Source of the DNA: Opitutales bacterium
GTDB lineage: Bacteria; Verrucomicrobiota; Verrucomicrobiae; Opitutales; CAG-312
Length of the DNA: 16,193 bases
Assembly (NCBI GenBank): GCA_017623955.1
Contig: JAGAOA010000219.1
Span: 1-16,193 of the forward strand
Direction of reading: 5' to 3'
The translations under genes were made by a program, and so were the position numbers. Below the pieces are notes generated by a model. The model was not told the origin of the DNA, did no database searches, and saw only the letters and a program-made list of their open reading frames with translations. Shown here one piece after another: positions 1 through 7,181 of the stretch (position 1 is its first letter; each line of letters begins with the position of its first letter).

Positions 1-783
1 AGTACGTGCAATAATTGGCGACTGTGTTGCATGGAAGCCAGAAATGATACCACAAGCAATTGTAACAAATAAAAGTGGAATTATGGGATGTCCATTTTCG
101 CTATCCCATTGAACACTCAAAAATTCAGTTGATGGAGTAAGCATATCAACATCATCAACCATCATAAATAACATAGATAAAAATATAACAAATGTTCCTA
201 TTAAAAGCATAGCTCCAAATAATGGATAAAACTTACCTATAATTTTGTCTATGGGGAATAGGGTTGCAGTTATATAGTAGAAAAAAATTGTCCCGACTGC
301 AAACCAAAACAATTCAGCTTCTGGCAACAATTTATTGAAAAGATCGGCTGGAATATTAATAAAAACCGTAACAACTAACAAAAGTAAAACGATTGTAAAT
401 ACCGAGAAAAATTTAGAATAAGTACTACCTAGATTATCTTTTACAATCTTTGGTAAATTAGCACCTTTGTTTCTTATAGACATCATTCCTGCAAGGAAAT
501 CGTGTGTAGCTCCTGCTATAATATTGCCTATTGGGATAATCAAGAAAACCCATTCGCCAAACTTAATGCCAATTATCACACCTATTACAGGTCCAACACC
601 AGCAATATTCAATAGTTGAATAAGCATATTCTTCCAATGAGGAAGAGTCACATAATCAACACCATCACGCATAGTGTTAGCTGGTGTTTGTCGAGAATCA
701 GGACCAATTACCCTTTCAACGAACTTACCGTAGGTAAAATATCCTGCAACAAGTATAAATAAACCTATAAAAAATAATATCAT
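1..783 (-). CDS. cstA: CstA-family carbon starvation protein / pyruvate transporter, partial (C-terminus outside window)
   Basis: Inner-membrane carrier of the CstA/BtsT family, whose members take up pyruvate or peptides under carbon limitation. The frame is open from ATG at 783 to the window edge, giving 261 codons; the rest of the protein lies to the left. Hydrophobic segments alternate with family motifs: GPDSRQTPA near residues 27-35, AGVGPVIG at 61-68, GATHDFLAGMMSIRNKG at 91-107, and CGIISGFHATQSPIIART at the edge. These match the conserved CstA core. The start is supported by AGGAG 11 nt upstream of the ATG. The gene is divergent from the crcB pair, with about 117 nt between them. Family assignment is secure; whether the substrate is pyruvate cannot be read from the sequence. 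Confidence 0.93.
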   Translation of the reverse strand, partial: MILFFIGLFILVAGYFTYGKFVERVIGPDSRQTPANTMRDGVDYVTLPHWKNMLIQLLNIAGVGPVIGVIIGIKFGEWVFLIIPIGNIIAGATHDFLAGMMSIRNKGANLPKIVKDNLGSTYSKFFSVFTIVLLLLVVTVFINIPADLFNKLLPEAELFWFAVGTIFFYYITATLFPIDKIIGKFYPLFGAMLLIGTFVIFLSMLFMMVDDVDMLTPSTEFLSVQWDSENGHPIIPLLFVTIACGIISGFHATQSPIIART

Positions 784-900
784 ATTCTAATATTCTCCTT
801 TGTATGTTTAATGAAAAATCAAAACATAAAAAAAGTCAAAAATTTTTATTGAATATAAGTAATAAAAATTAAAGTATTTTCGATTTATAAAAATTTAACG

Positions 901-1338
901 ATGTTATACATTGCAAAAGTCTTATTGGTGCGACAGGTATCGACAACGGCTATCGCCATTGGTGGTGCATTGGGAGCGTTGCTTAGATATTGTATATGTT
1001 TGCTTGTCACTAATAATATATTAGCGGTATTTATCTGCAATATAATAGGTTCTTTCGTAATTTCTCTTGCGATAGAATATCGTAAAAGAGTAAATCAAAA
1101 AATCGGAGATATGATTTCCATCGGATTCTGTGGCGGAGTGAGCGTCTTTGCGAGTTTTTCGCACGACTCTGTGAATGCCCTAAAAAACGGTAATTTGACA
1201 TTATTTTTCGGCAATCTATTTGCAAATTTCATAATATGCGTGGCAGTTGCATTATTAGCAAAAATCTTTGTTGAAAACTTGCATACGTATAGAGCTAGAC
1301 TCCGTAAAATTCGTAGATGGAGGCAAAACAAGCAATGA
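901..1338 (+). CDS. crcB: CrcB/Fluc fluoride channel subunit, first of a pair
   Basis: Small four-helix membrane protein that exports fluoride as a dual-topology or heterodimeric channel. The 145-residue product carries GGALGALLRY (residues 21-30), the pore-lining Asn region FICNIIGSF (Asn47), and GFCGGVSVFASF (75-86). Phe83 and Phe86 occupy the two Phe-box positions of the family. A basic tail (RARLRKIRRW) follows the last helix. The start is uncertain: ATG 901 has no Shine-Dalgarno, and GTG 928 would give the short N-terminus typical of the family. It ends in an ATGA overlap with the next crcB, so the two are translationally coupled and probably form a heterodimer. Confidence 0.88.
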   Translation: MLYIAKVLLVRQVSTTAIAIGGALGALLRYCICLLVTNNILAVFICNIIGSFVISLAIEYRKRVNQKIGDMISIGFCGGVSVFASFSHDSVNALKNGNLTLFFGNLFANFIICVAVALLAKIFVENLHTYRARLRKIRRWRQNKQ

Positions 1339-1703
1339 GCTTTTTCTTGAACATATTGTGTATCTGTGTAGGTGGAGCCTTGGGCGCAATAACTAGAGCA
1401 CAAATTGCATCTCGGTTGGACAATACTAAAACTGGTTTTCCCTTAGGGACATTCATCGCAAATATGATGGCTTCATTTTTGCTTGGAATAATCATCTTAA
1501 TTATGCAAAAAACATCGCTCCCAAACTATGTAGACTTATTTTTAGAAGTTGGCTTTTGTGCTACATTGTCGACATTTTCATCTTTGGCGTGGCAAATTGC
1601 CGATATGCTTCAATACCGAAAGTTTTTATTGGCACTTACTTATACCCTTTCTACCATATTAGGAGGACTTGTTTTGTTTGAAATTGCAATACACTTAGCA
1701 TAA
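1335..1703 (+). CDS. crcB: CrcB/Fluc fluoride channel subunit, second of a pair
   Basis: Partner subunit of the fluoride exporter. From ATG 1335 it has 122 residues, with GGALGAITR (13-21), GTFIANMMASFLLG (38-51, Asn43) and GFCATLSTFSSL (73-84). The second Phe-box position is Leu84 instead of Phe. An upstream in-frame ATG at 1317 would add six residues (MEAKQA). I prefer 1335 because it makes an ATGA overlap with the preceding stop and has GGAGG at 1319-1323, 11 nt upstream. It is followed by a strong terminator at 1772. Alternating basic residues between helices would set the topology opposite to its partner; that is inferred from how other crcB pairs behave. Confidence 0.88.
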   Translation: MSFFLNILCICVGGALGAITRAQIASRLDNTKTGFPLGTFIANMMASFLLGIIILIMQKTSLPNYVDLFLEVGFCATLSTFSSLAWQIADMLQYRKFLLALTYTLSTILGGLVLFEIAIHLA

Positions 1704-1771
1704 TTTCATTTACATAATATAAAGAATTTATACATCTAAGTTGTATGAGAAAAATTAAACAATTAAAAAAG

Positions 1772-1804
1772 AAAAATCGGAAATGTTGCATTTCCGATTT
1801 TTTT
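1772..1804. terminator. Bidirectional intrinsic terminator between crcB pair and convergent membrane gene
   Basis: A perfect 14-bp stem (arms 1772-1785 and 1789-1802, core ATCGGAAATG/CATTTCCGAT) with a TTG loop. A-tract and T-tract flank it on both sides, so it works in either direction. It sits about 70 nt after crcB on the plus strand and immediately after the stop of the minus-strand membrane gene. Confidence 0.88.
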
Positions 1805-2222
1805 ATAATTTTAATGCGTATTTAGAGAGTTCTTTGCGTTGTGACGGCGAATACGAATATATCTTTATAAGTGCAAATAATAACCACGAAAAAACAAAAG
1901 CTAAATTGACACCTATTATAGTGTACATTTCTCCATTAGTTAAGCGAATATCACTAATACAACCAATCAGAATAATATGTACCGATGCCAAATTTAAAGT
2001 AAATACCAAAGCCAATAAAATTCCTATATCAAAAAAGCTAACAGTATTTAAAAATTCATTGTATCGCTTGGGTTTTATGTGATCACCAAAATAACTCAAA
2101 AATGCAAATGGACCTACTAGAATTACATCGATCAGAAATAACGCAACAGATATAGCAATTCTGTAATTGCTTACAAATAGTCTTTTGCTAGAATCGCTAA
2201 ACTCAGGAAATTGAGCCACCAA
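1803..2222 (-). CDS. Unknown multi-span membrane protein (downstream part of an interrupted frame)
   Basis: A 139-residue open frame with three clear hydrophobic segments, near residues 20-43, 62-87 and 97-120, and a polar C-terminus. I do not recognise a family. The only possible starts are TTG (2222) or GTG (2219), with AAGGA about 10 nt upstream, so independent or coupled translation is possible. The frame continues upstream without a shift through a single TAG (2231-2229) into the 41-codon reading frame at 2354-2229. This suggests that one four-span protein of about 183 residues has been cut by a nonsense codon. The gene follows the deoxyribosyltransferase-like gene on the same strand and ends at the shared terminator. 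Confidence 0.6.
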   Translation of the reverse strand: MVAQFPEFSDSSKRLFVSNYRIAISVALFLIDVILVGPFAFLSYFGDHIKPKRYNEFLNTVSFFDIGILLALVFTLNLASVHIILIGCISDIRLTNGEMYTIIGVNLAFVFSWLLFALIKIYSYSPSQRKELSKYALKL

Positions 2223-2228
2223 AGAAAT

Positions 2229-2354
2229 CTAATCCTTATCGGATATAAGATTAAAATAAACAAGAGTCAAAACAGATATAATAAAGAAAACAGAAAATAC
2301 CTTTGTAGAAAATCCGCTTCCTTTGTGAGTATCTAATTTTAGATTAGCTTGCAT
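2229..2354 (-). CDS. 41-residue single-span peptide; probably the N-terminus of the interrupted membrane protein
   Basis: Starts with ATG at 2354 and ends with TAG at 2231-2229. The peptide begins MQANLKLDTHKGSG and has one hydrophobic segment at about residues 19-37, followed by a charged end (SDKD). It begins 27 nt after the stop of the deoxyribosyltransferase-like gene, so it is in the same transcription unit. It is in the same frame as the membrane ORF that resumes two codons later. Read through, the two give a conventional start and a four-span protein. Alternatively it is a genuine small membrane peptide coupled to the next gene. Sequence alone cannot separate these. Confidence 0.5.
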   Translation of the reverse strand: MQANLKLDTHKGSGFSTKVFSVFFIISVLTLVYFNLISDKD

Positions 2355-2381
2355 TCTTTTAAACTAAGAAATTATTACCTT

Positions 2382-3047
2382 TTATGGCAAGTTATTTTTT
2401 TTAACAAAAGCACGTTTTAGTTTTTTCTTTGTCTGTAAATCTAAATTGGGCATCTGCAATAACCACTTGCATACTTCTTTCTTCTGATTGTTCTTAAGAA
2501 TGGGTTTATGTTTGATGAGTTTATCTAAACATTTTACAATTTTTTTAGCAATATTTTCGATAGTTTGCATCATACGAATCACAGAATTTTCGCCTTTAAC
2601 TAAAGAATACTCGTATGCACTGTTTATAGGCAGTACCTCCGTTCTCGGATAAAACGAAGCCATTAAATTCCATGGCGGATACACTTCATCATTTTCGTGT
2701 TCATTATCAGAAATGCAATCGCCTCCATTGCGGAAATCAGTTCTAAGTTGTAATGCTGGAATATCTGCAAATTTAGCAAACATAAACTCAACAACAGTTC
2801 CACTGTCTAGTTCAGAACCATCAAAATTAAAAATTGCAATATCACTAGAAAGTAAATTTAGAATATCAGAATCTCTTATACCTTTGGGATTCATCTTATC
2901 TTGAAGTAAATCTTGAGGCAACACGCACTTATACTTTCCCCTCGATACCTTATTTATAGCCTCAGCTAAAACAGCATTACCAAGTAAATCCTTTGTATCG
3001 AACAAATCGCCAGCAAAATAAATAGAATAAATGCAATTATTTTTCAT
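2382..3047 (-). CDS. Nucleoside 2-deoxyribosyltransferase-like protein
   Basis: Enzymes of this family exchange the base of 2'-deoxynucleosides, or hydrolyse the N-glycosidic bond, through a catalytic Glu. The 221-residue product begins with IYSIYFAGDLFD (residues 6-17), the usual first strand and turn of the fold. It has ...SDIAIFNFDGSELDSGTVVE at 68-87: the Asp/Gly/Ser and DSGTxxE elements with Glu87 as the likely nucleophile. A lysine-rich C-terminal extension (about 165-221) is not part of the core. It starts at ATG 3047, divergent from htpG, with 75 nt between. It heads a two-gene unit with the membrane protein downstream. Family assignment is good; substrate, and salvage versus conflict role, are open. 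Confidence 0.8.
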   Translation of the reverse strand: MKNNCIYSIYFAGDLFDTKDLLGNAVLAEAINKVSRGKYKCVLPQDLLQDKMNPKGIRDSDILNLLSSDIAIFNFDGSELDSGTVVEFMFAKFADIPALQLRTDFRNGGDCISDNEHENDEVYPPWNLMASFYPRTEVLPINSAYEYSLVKGENSVIRMMQTIENIAKKIVKCLDKLIKHKPILKNNQKKEVCKWLLQMPNLDLQTKKKLKRAFVKKNNLP

Positions 3048-3122
3048 TTATTCATTGCAATATTTTTTACGATGTATGTAAATTAAAAAAATCAAAATAG
3101 AAAAAATAAACAGAAAGTAAAT

Positions 3123-4943
3123 ATGGAATACAAATTTAAAGCAGAAGTATAACAAGTATTAGATATAGTAATAAACTCACTGTATACCGACAAAGAAATT
3201 TTTGTTCGTGAATTAGTTTCAAATGCCTCCGATGCTTCAGAAAAAGAGCGTTATACAAAATTATCAAAAGGCGAAACAGCCCAAGAATTAGAAATCAAAA
3301 TCTATACCGATGAAACTGCTGGAACATTTACTATCGAAGACTTCGGTATAGGAATGACAAGAGACGAATTGGTACAAAATCTTGGAACAATAGCCCATTC
3401 TGGTTCAAAAGCTTTTATAAATGCTCTTAAAGAGAATAAAGGCAACCTTACCGATGGTCTTATAGGACAATTTGGAGTAGGCTTTTATAGTGTCTTTATG
3501 GTAGCCGATAAAGTTGATGTCTATACAAAGTCTGAAAATGCAGAAGGCTTGCATTGGTCGTGCGATGGCTCTGAAAATTTCGTAATAGAAGATTATGCAA
3601 AGAACGAAAGAGGTACTAAAATAGTAGCAACGCTAAAACCAGACTACAAAGAATTTGCATCAAAAGATAGAATAAATGCTATCTTATCTCGATACAGTTC
3701 TTTTGTTGAATTCCCAATTTCAGTAGATAATCAAAAACTAGAAACAAAACAAGCAATCTGGTTAAAATCTAAATCAGAATTGACGCAAGAACAGTATGAA
3801 GATTTTTATAAATTCTTTACACACTCTTACAATAAGCCACTAGATTATTTGCATTTTAAAACCGATGCCCCATTGGAAATGAATGCATTGATTTATGTTC
3901 CAGCAGATAATCCAGAAATGATGGGTTTCGGAAAAAGTGAAAGTGAAGTTGCCCTATACTGTAAGAAAGTTCTGATAGACCCTGCTCCTAAAAAGCTCTT
4001 CCCCGAATGGATGCGTTTTGCGAAAGGACTCATAGATAGTTCAGATATTCCACTAAATATATCTCGCGAAAGTATGCAAGATAGTGGTCTTACAACAAAA
4101 ATTGGAAAAGTTGTCCTCAAAAAGTTTATAAAACACTTACTTGATGTAGCAAAAAAAGATGCCGAAAAATATAAAAACTTCTTCAGTAAATTTGGACACT
4201 TCATTAAAGAAGGCGCATCAATAGATTTTGAAAATCGCAAAGAATTAAGTAAACTCTTGCGTTTTCAATCTAGCTTATTTGCCGATGGTACAATGGTATC
4301 GCTCGATGATTACATCGGCAGAATGAAAGAAAATCAAAAGAGCATATATTATGCCGTGGGACTCGACCGCAACGCAATCGAAGCCTCGCCATATATCGAA
4401 GCGTTTACAGCAAGAGGTATAGAAGTCCTCTATATGTTTGAAGGTATAGATTCCTTCTTAGTTGGTAATTTGGCAACTTTTGAAGAAAAACAATTTGAAA
4501 GTGTTGATAGCGCAAACGTCAAGCTTGACGAAATTCCACAAACATCAACACAAGCTCTTCCAAAAGAAAAATTAGAATTACTCAAAAGTTGGATAAAAGA
4601 AACGCTAGGTAGTGATACAGTAAAAGATGTCCTTTCTGAAGGTAGATTGATAGATAGTCCTGTTGCTGTTTTAAATTCTGATTCAATGACATCTCAAATG
4701 CGTGCAATGTTAAAGGCTATGAATCCAGATGCACCATTGCCAAAGCCCATTGTAAATTTTGAAATCAATCCATCTAGCGACGTTATAAAAAATTTAGACA
4801 CCTTGCGAGAAACATCTCCCGAACTTGCAAAACTAGTGATAGAACAACTATTTGACAATGCAATGCTAAGTGCTGGATTGTTAGAAAGTACAACAGCAAT
4901 GTCAAAACGCCTCAACGAAATTCTAGCCAAAATAAAAGCATAA
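3123..4943 (+). pseudogene. htpG: HtpG (bacterial Hsp90) interrupted by TAA at codon 10
   Basis: HtpG is the cytosolic ATP-dependent Hsp90 chaperone. From ATG 3123 the frame reads MEYKFKAEV, then TAA (3150-3152), then QVLDIVINSLYTDKEIFVRE and the rest of a full-length HtpG with no shift. In homologues the stop position is usually Gln or Lys, so a single CAA to TAA change explains it. Downstream the protein looks intact: RELVSNASDA (30-39), DFGIGM (73-78), the lid GLIGQFGVGFYS (112-123), the middle-domain IPLNISRE, and a full C-terminal dimerisation domain. The next in-frame ATG is 3354, which leaves a 529-residue product. That product would lack the first strand and the helix with the ATP-contacting Glu30/Asn34, so it is unlikely to be an ATPase. 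No in-frame GTG or TTG start lies between. It could be a recent pseudogene, a strain polymorphism or an assembly error. Confidence 0.8.
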
Positions 4944-4991
4944 GAAAACGAGCTATAATTACGAAAAAAGAACTTACTTTGTAAAAAAAGT

Positions 4992-5022
4992 TTGCCCTTA
5001 TTGAAATTTCTTACACTATAAG
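4992..5022 (+). promoter_or_regulatory. Possible sigma-70-type promoter of the AsmA-like/purN/murB-like unit
   Basis: TTGCCC (4992-4997) and TATAAG (5017-5022) are separated by 19 nt, slightly long, in the 96-nt gap after htpG and just before ATG 5040. No convincing terminator for htpG is visible in the gap, so read-through is also possible. The assignment is weak in such AT-rich DNA. Confidence 0.25.
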
Positions 5023-5039
5023 CGTATGTATTTTTTATT

Positions 5040-5768
5040 ATGAAAACTACGTTTAGACTTATAAAGAAAAATCCAATAAGTTTTGTTGTAGCAACAATTA
5101 TATCATTAGTAGTAATTGTTGTTTCATCGGTTGGAATGTTGTGGATGCCCTATGTAATCTACACAAATGCTTTGTCTAAAAATATAATAGCAAAAGCTTC
5201 TAACACAGCACCATCAATAAGTAAATATAAAGCCAACATATTTACAGGAGAATGTGTTTTTGAAAATCTAGTAGTATTTAATTCACAAGAATTCGATACA
5301 TCACATTACCAAGATGAAGGTAAAACAGTAAAAACTATACAGAAAAATGAAATGCTAGAAATAAAGAAAATGACAGTCTACATAAATCCACTGTCAATTT
5401 TCAATTCTAAGCCAGAGATAAAAGGTGTAGAAATCGAAATAGAAGCTATAAATGCAATAAGAATAACTCCACATATCTTTAATATTTTAAAGTTGATAAC
5501 AGAGTTATCGGATGAAATCATGTCAACTGATAACAAGATAAATAAATTTGTATTCAAGTTAAGGAAGAAACCTGAAAATCAAAATAACATCACGTATTTA
5601 GATTTTTCATCGTCTAGAGATATAATCAATCTACAAAGAAACGAAGAATTTTCTTTCTCTAAAATAGGAGAACAAGACGTAAAACAAACACTTAATGAAT
5701 TGGCAGATGCATGTAATATATCAATGCCATTCTTATCAAGAGCTATAAAAACATATACTCAAGAATAA
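5040..5768 (+). CDS. Small membrane-anchored protein resembling the N-terminus of AsmA-like proteins
   Basis: A 242-residue protein of uncertain role. Residues 14-40 form one strong transmembrane anchor after a basic start (KKNP), so the rest is probably periplasmic. The part at 64-135 (KANIFTGECVFENLVVFNSQEF, then LEIKKMTVYINPLSIFNSKP and GVEIEIE) has the pattern seen at the start of AsmA/TamB-type proteins: a strand naming a 'layer', then a strand, a short 'xxPLSIF' turn and another strand. AsmA proteins act in envelope lipid or outer-membrane homeostasis and are usually far longer. Here the protein stops soon after, with a helical C-terminus. It overlaps purN by TAATG, so the two are translationally coupled. 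The family link is by eye only. Confidence 0.6.
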   Translation: MKTTFRLIKKNPISFVVATIISLVVIVVSSVGMLWMPYVIYTNALSKNIIAKASNTAPSISKYKANIFTGECVFENLVVFNSQEFDTSHYQDEGKTVKTIQKNEMLEIKKMTVYINPLSIFNSKPEIKGVEIEIEAINAIRITPHIFNILKLITELSDEIMSTDNKINKFVFKLRKKPENQNNITYLDFSSSRDIINLQRNEEFSFSKIGEQDVKQTLNELADACNISMPFLSRAIKTYTQE

Positions 5769-6340
5769 TGAAAATATTAGTTTTTGCAAGTGGACGTGGT
5801 TCAAATGCACGTGCAATATTTCAAGCAATAAAAAATAACACCTTAAAAGATGTAACAGTATCGGCTCTAGTAAGCGATATTGCTGATGCCCCAGCTTTGA
5901 ACATCGCAAAGCAATATGATATTGATGCAGTGTTTTTAGACCCACTCCGTAAGGGAGCTCGTTTTACAGAGGAGAGTGAAAACAACTATATTGATTTTGT
6001 AAAAAAACATAATCCTGAGTTGATAGTATTAGCTGGCTTTATGAGAATTTTGCCTGAAAAGTTTGTAAGTAAATTTGGTTCAAAAACAATTAATTTACAT
6101 CCAAGCATTCTTCCTGCATATAAGGGCAAAGATGCCATTAAACGAGCTTTTGAAGCAAAAGAAAAGCAATGCGGGTGCACTGTTCATTGGGTAAGTAACG
6201 AACTCGATTCTGGTACAATTATAGCACAAAGTAAGGTTGATATTTATGAATCCGACACTTTAGAATCGCTTGAAAGTAAAGTACATTCAGCAGAGCATAA
6301 ACTATTAGTTAGTGTAATTGCAGACTTTGCCAAGAAATGA
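5768..6340 (+). CDS. purN: Phosphoribosylglycinamide formyltransferase (GART)
   Basis: Third step of de novo purine synthesis: transfers formyl from 10-formyl-tetrahydrofolate to GAR in the cytosol. The 190-residue length is normal for the family. Visible signatures are VFASGRGSN (5-13, the phosphate-binding loop), LAGFMRILP (88-96), INLHPSILPAYKG (108-120) with catalytic Asn109 and His111, and NELDSG (144-149) with Asp147. The catalytic Asn/His/Asp set is complete, so the enzyme should be active. The start overlaps the upstream stop (TAATG) and the stop overlaps the next start (ATGA), placing it mid-operon. No other purine gene is in the window. Confidence 0.96.
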   Translation: MKILVFASGRGSNARAIFQAIKNNTLKDVTVSALVSDIADAPALNIAKQYDIDAVFLDPLRKGARFTEESENNYIDFVKKHNPELIVLAGFMRILPEKFVSKFGSKTINLHPSILPAYKGKDAIKRAFEAKEKQCGCTVHWVSNELDSGTIIAQSKVDIYESDTLESLESKVHSAEHKLLVSVIADFAKK

Positions 6341-7173
6341 AAATCCAACAATATAATGGACGCGGACTGAGCAAATTCAGAACCCTGAATACTGCCGATT
6401 TTTATATAGAAGTCGCAAATGAAACTGATATAGCAAATGCGTTCCATTTAGCCAAGGAACGGAATTTAAAAACTTTTGTTCTAGGAGCTGGTTCAAATGT
6501 TTTTTTTAAGAACACGAAAATAAAATCTGCGTTAATAAAGAATAATCTACCAAAAGAAATAAAGCATATTGAACGTGATTTATTTGAAGTATCATCTAGT
6601 GTTGATATGTTACAGTTGCTGAACTTTGCACTTGAACAAGAAAGAGATTGCTGTTACTACCTCGCATCTGCACCTTGTCAGGTAGGAGGCGCTATTGCGA
6701 TGAATGCAGGTAGTGGTAAAAAAGAAGCAAAATATATATGTAATTTTATCAAATCTGTTAAATTTTTTGACGGCGAAAAAATTGTTGAAAGAAAAAAAGA
6801 AGATATTTTTTTCGATTATCGCACAAGTGAATTTCGTCAAAAAGAATGTTTTGTCATATCAGCTGTATTTGAATTACCTAAAAAAGAAATAACGCAAAAT
6901 CCAATCAGAGAACGTTTAGAATGGGCAAAAGAAAATCAAGATTTATCGCAAGCTAACTGCGGCTCGATGTGTAACACTTATAATGCAGGCATTTTGAAGT
7001 TTGTGCGTTTTGTATTTGCCCCACTGCCCTGTGGTCTTAGCCCCAAAAAGCTAAATTGGGCTCAAAATAAAAGTAAAAATCCGTTTTGGTTAAAACTAAT
7101 GTTTGGCACAATAAAGGCGTTGCACAAGATTTTGCACAAACGCCTTAAATTTGAAATTATATTTGTTGATTAA
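6337..7173 (+). CDS. murB: MurB-like FAD-binding oxidoreductase (UDP-N-acetylenolpyruvoylglucosamine reductase family, divergent)
   Basis: MurB reduces UDP-GlcNAc-enolpyruvate to UDP-MurNAc, an early cytosolic step of peptidoglycan synthesis. The 278-residue product has the FAD-domain loop VLGAGSNVFF (48-57), the second flavin motif APCQVGGAIAMNAG (112-125) and FDYRTSEF (159-166). Residues in the place of the MurB catalytic triad are Arg162, Ser210 (in NCGSMC) and Glu273 (in LKFEIIF). The segment between Ser210 and Glu273 lacks the usual glycine-rich 'GLKG...HANFIVN' type region. It instead reads LPCGLSPKKLNWAQNKSKNP (230-249). It may therefore be a divergent or reduced MurB, or a paralogue; the gene symbol is provisional. 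It is coupled to purN by ATGA and ends 8 nt from the convergent yhcH-like stop. Confidence 0.75.
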   Translation: MKIQQYNGRGLSKFRTLNTADFYIEVANETDIANAFHLAKERNLKTFVLGAGSNVFFKNTKIKSALIKNNLPKEIKHIERDLFEVSSSVDMLQLLNFALEQERDCCYYLASAPCQVGGAIAMNAGSGKKEAKYICNFIKSVKFFDGEKIVERKKEDIFFDYRTSEFRQKECFVISAVFELPKKEITQNPIRERLEWAKENQDLSQANCGSMCNTYNAGILKFVRFVFAPLPCGLSPKKLNWAQNKSKNPFWLKLMFGTIKALHKILHKRLKFEIIFVD

Positions 7174-7181
7174 ATTGTTGT

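Noticed and set aside
784..900. Fluoride riboswitch upstream of the crcB pair
   Set aside because: The leader is AT-rich and unstructured; I could not find the conserved GGNGAUG and pseudoknot elements of the crcB motif.
1783..2082. 99-codon plus-strand ORF
   Set aside because: It runs antisense to the membrane gene and through the terminator stem, with no recognisable domain. The minus-strand frame has clear hydrophobic helices.
2229..3152. Recoding of stop codons (readthrough, pyrrolysine or altered code)
   Set aside because: TAA and TAG both end normal full-length genes in this window, the two interrupting codons differ, and no recoding structure or pyl gene is seen.
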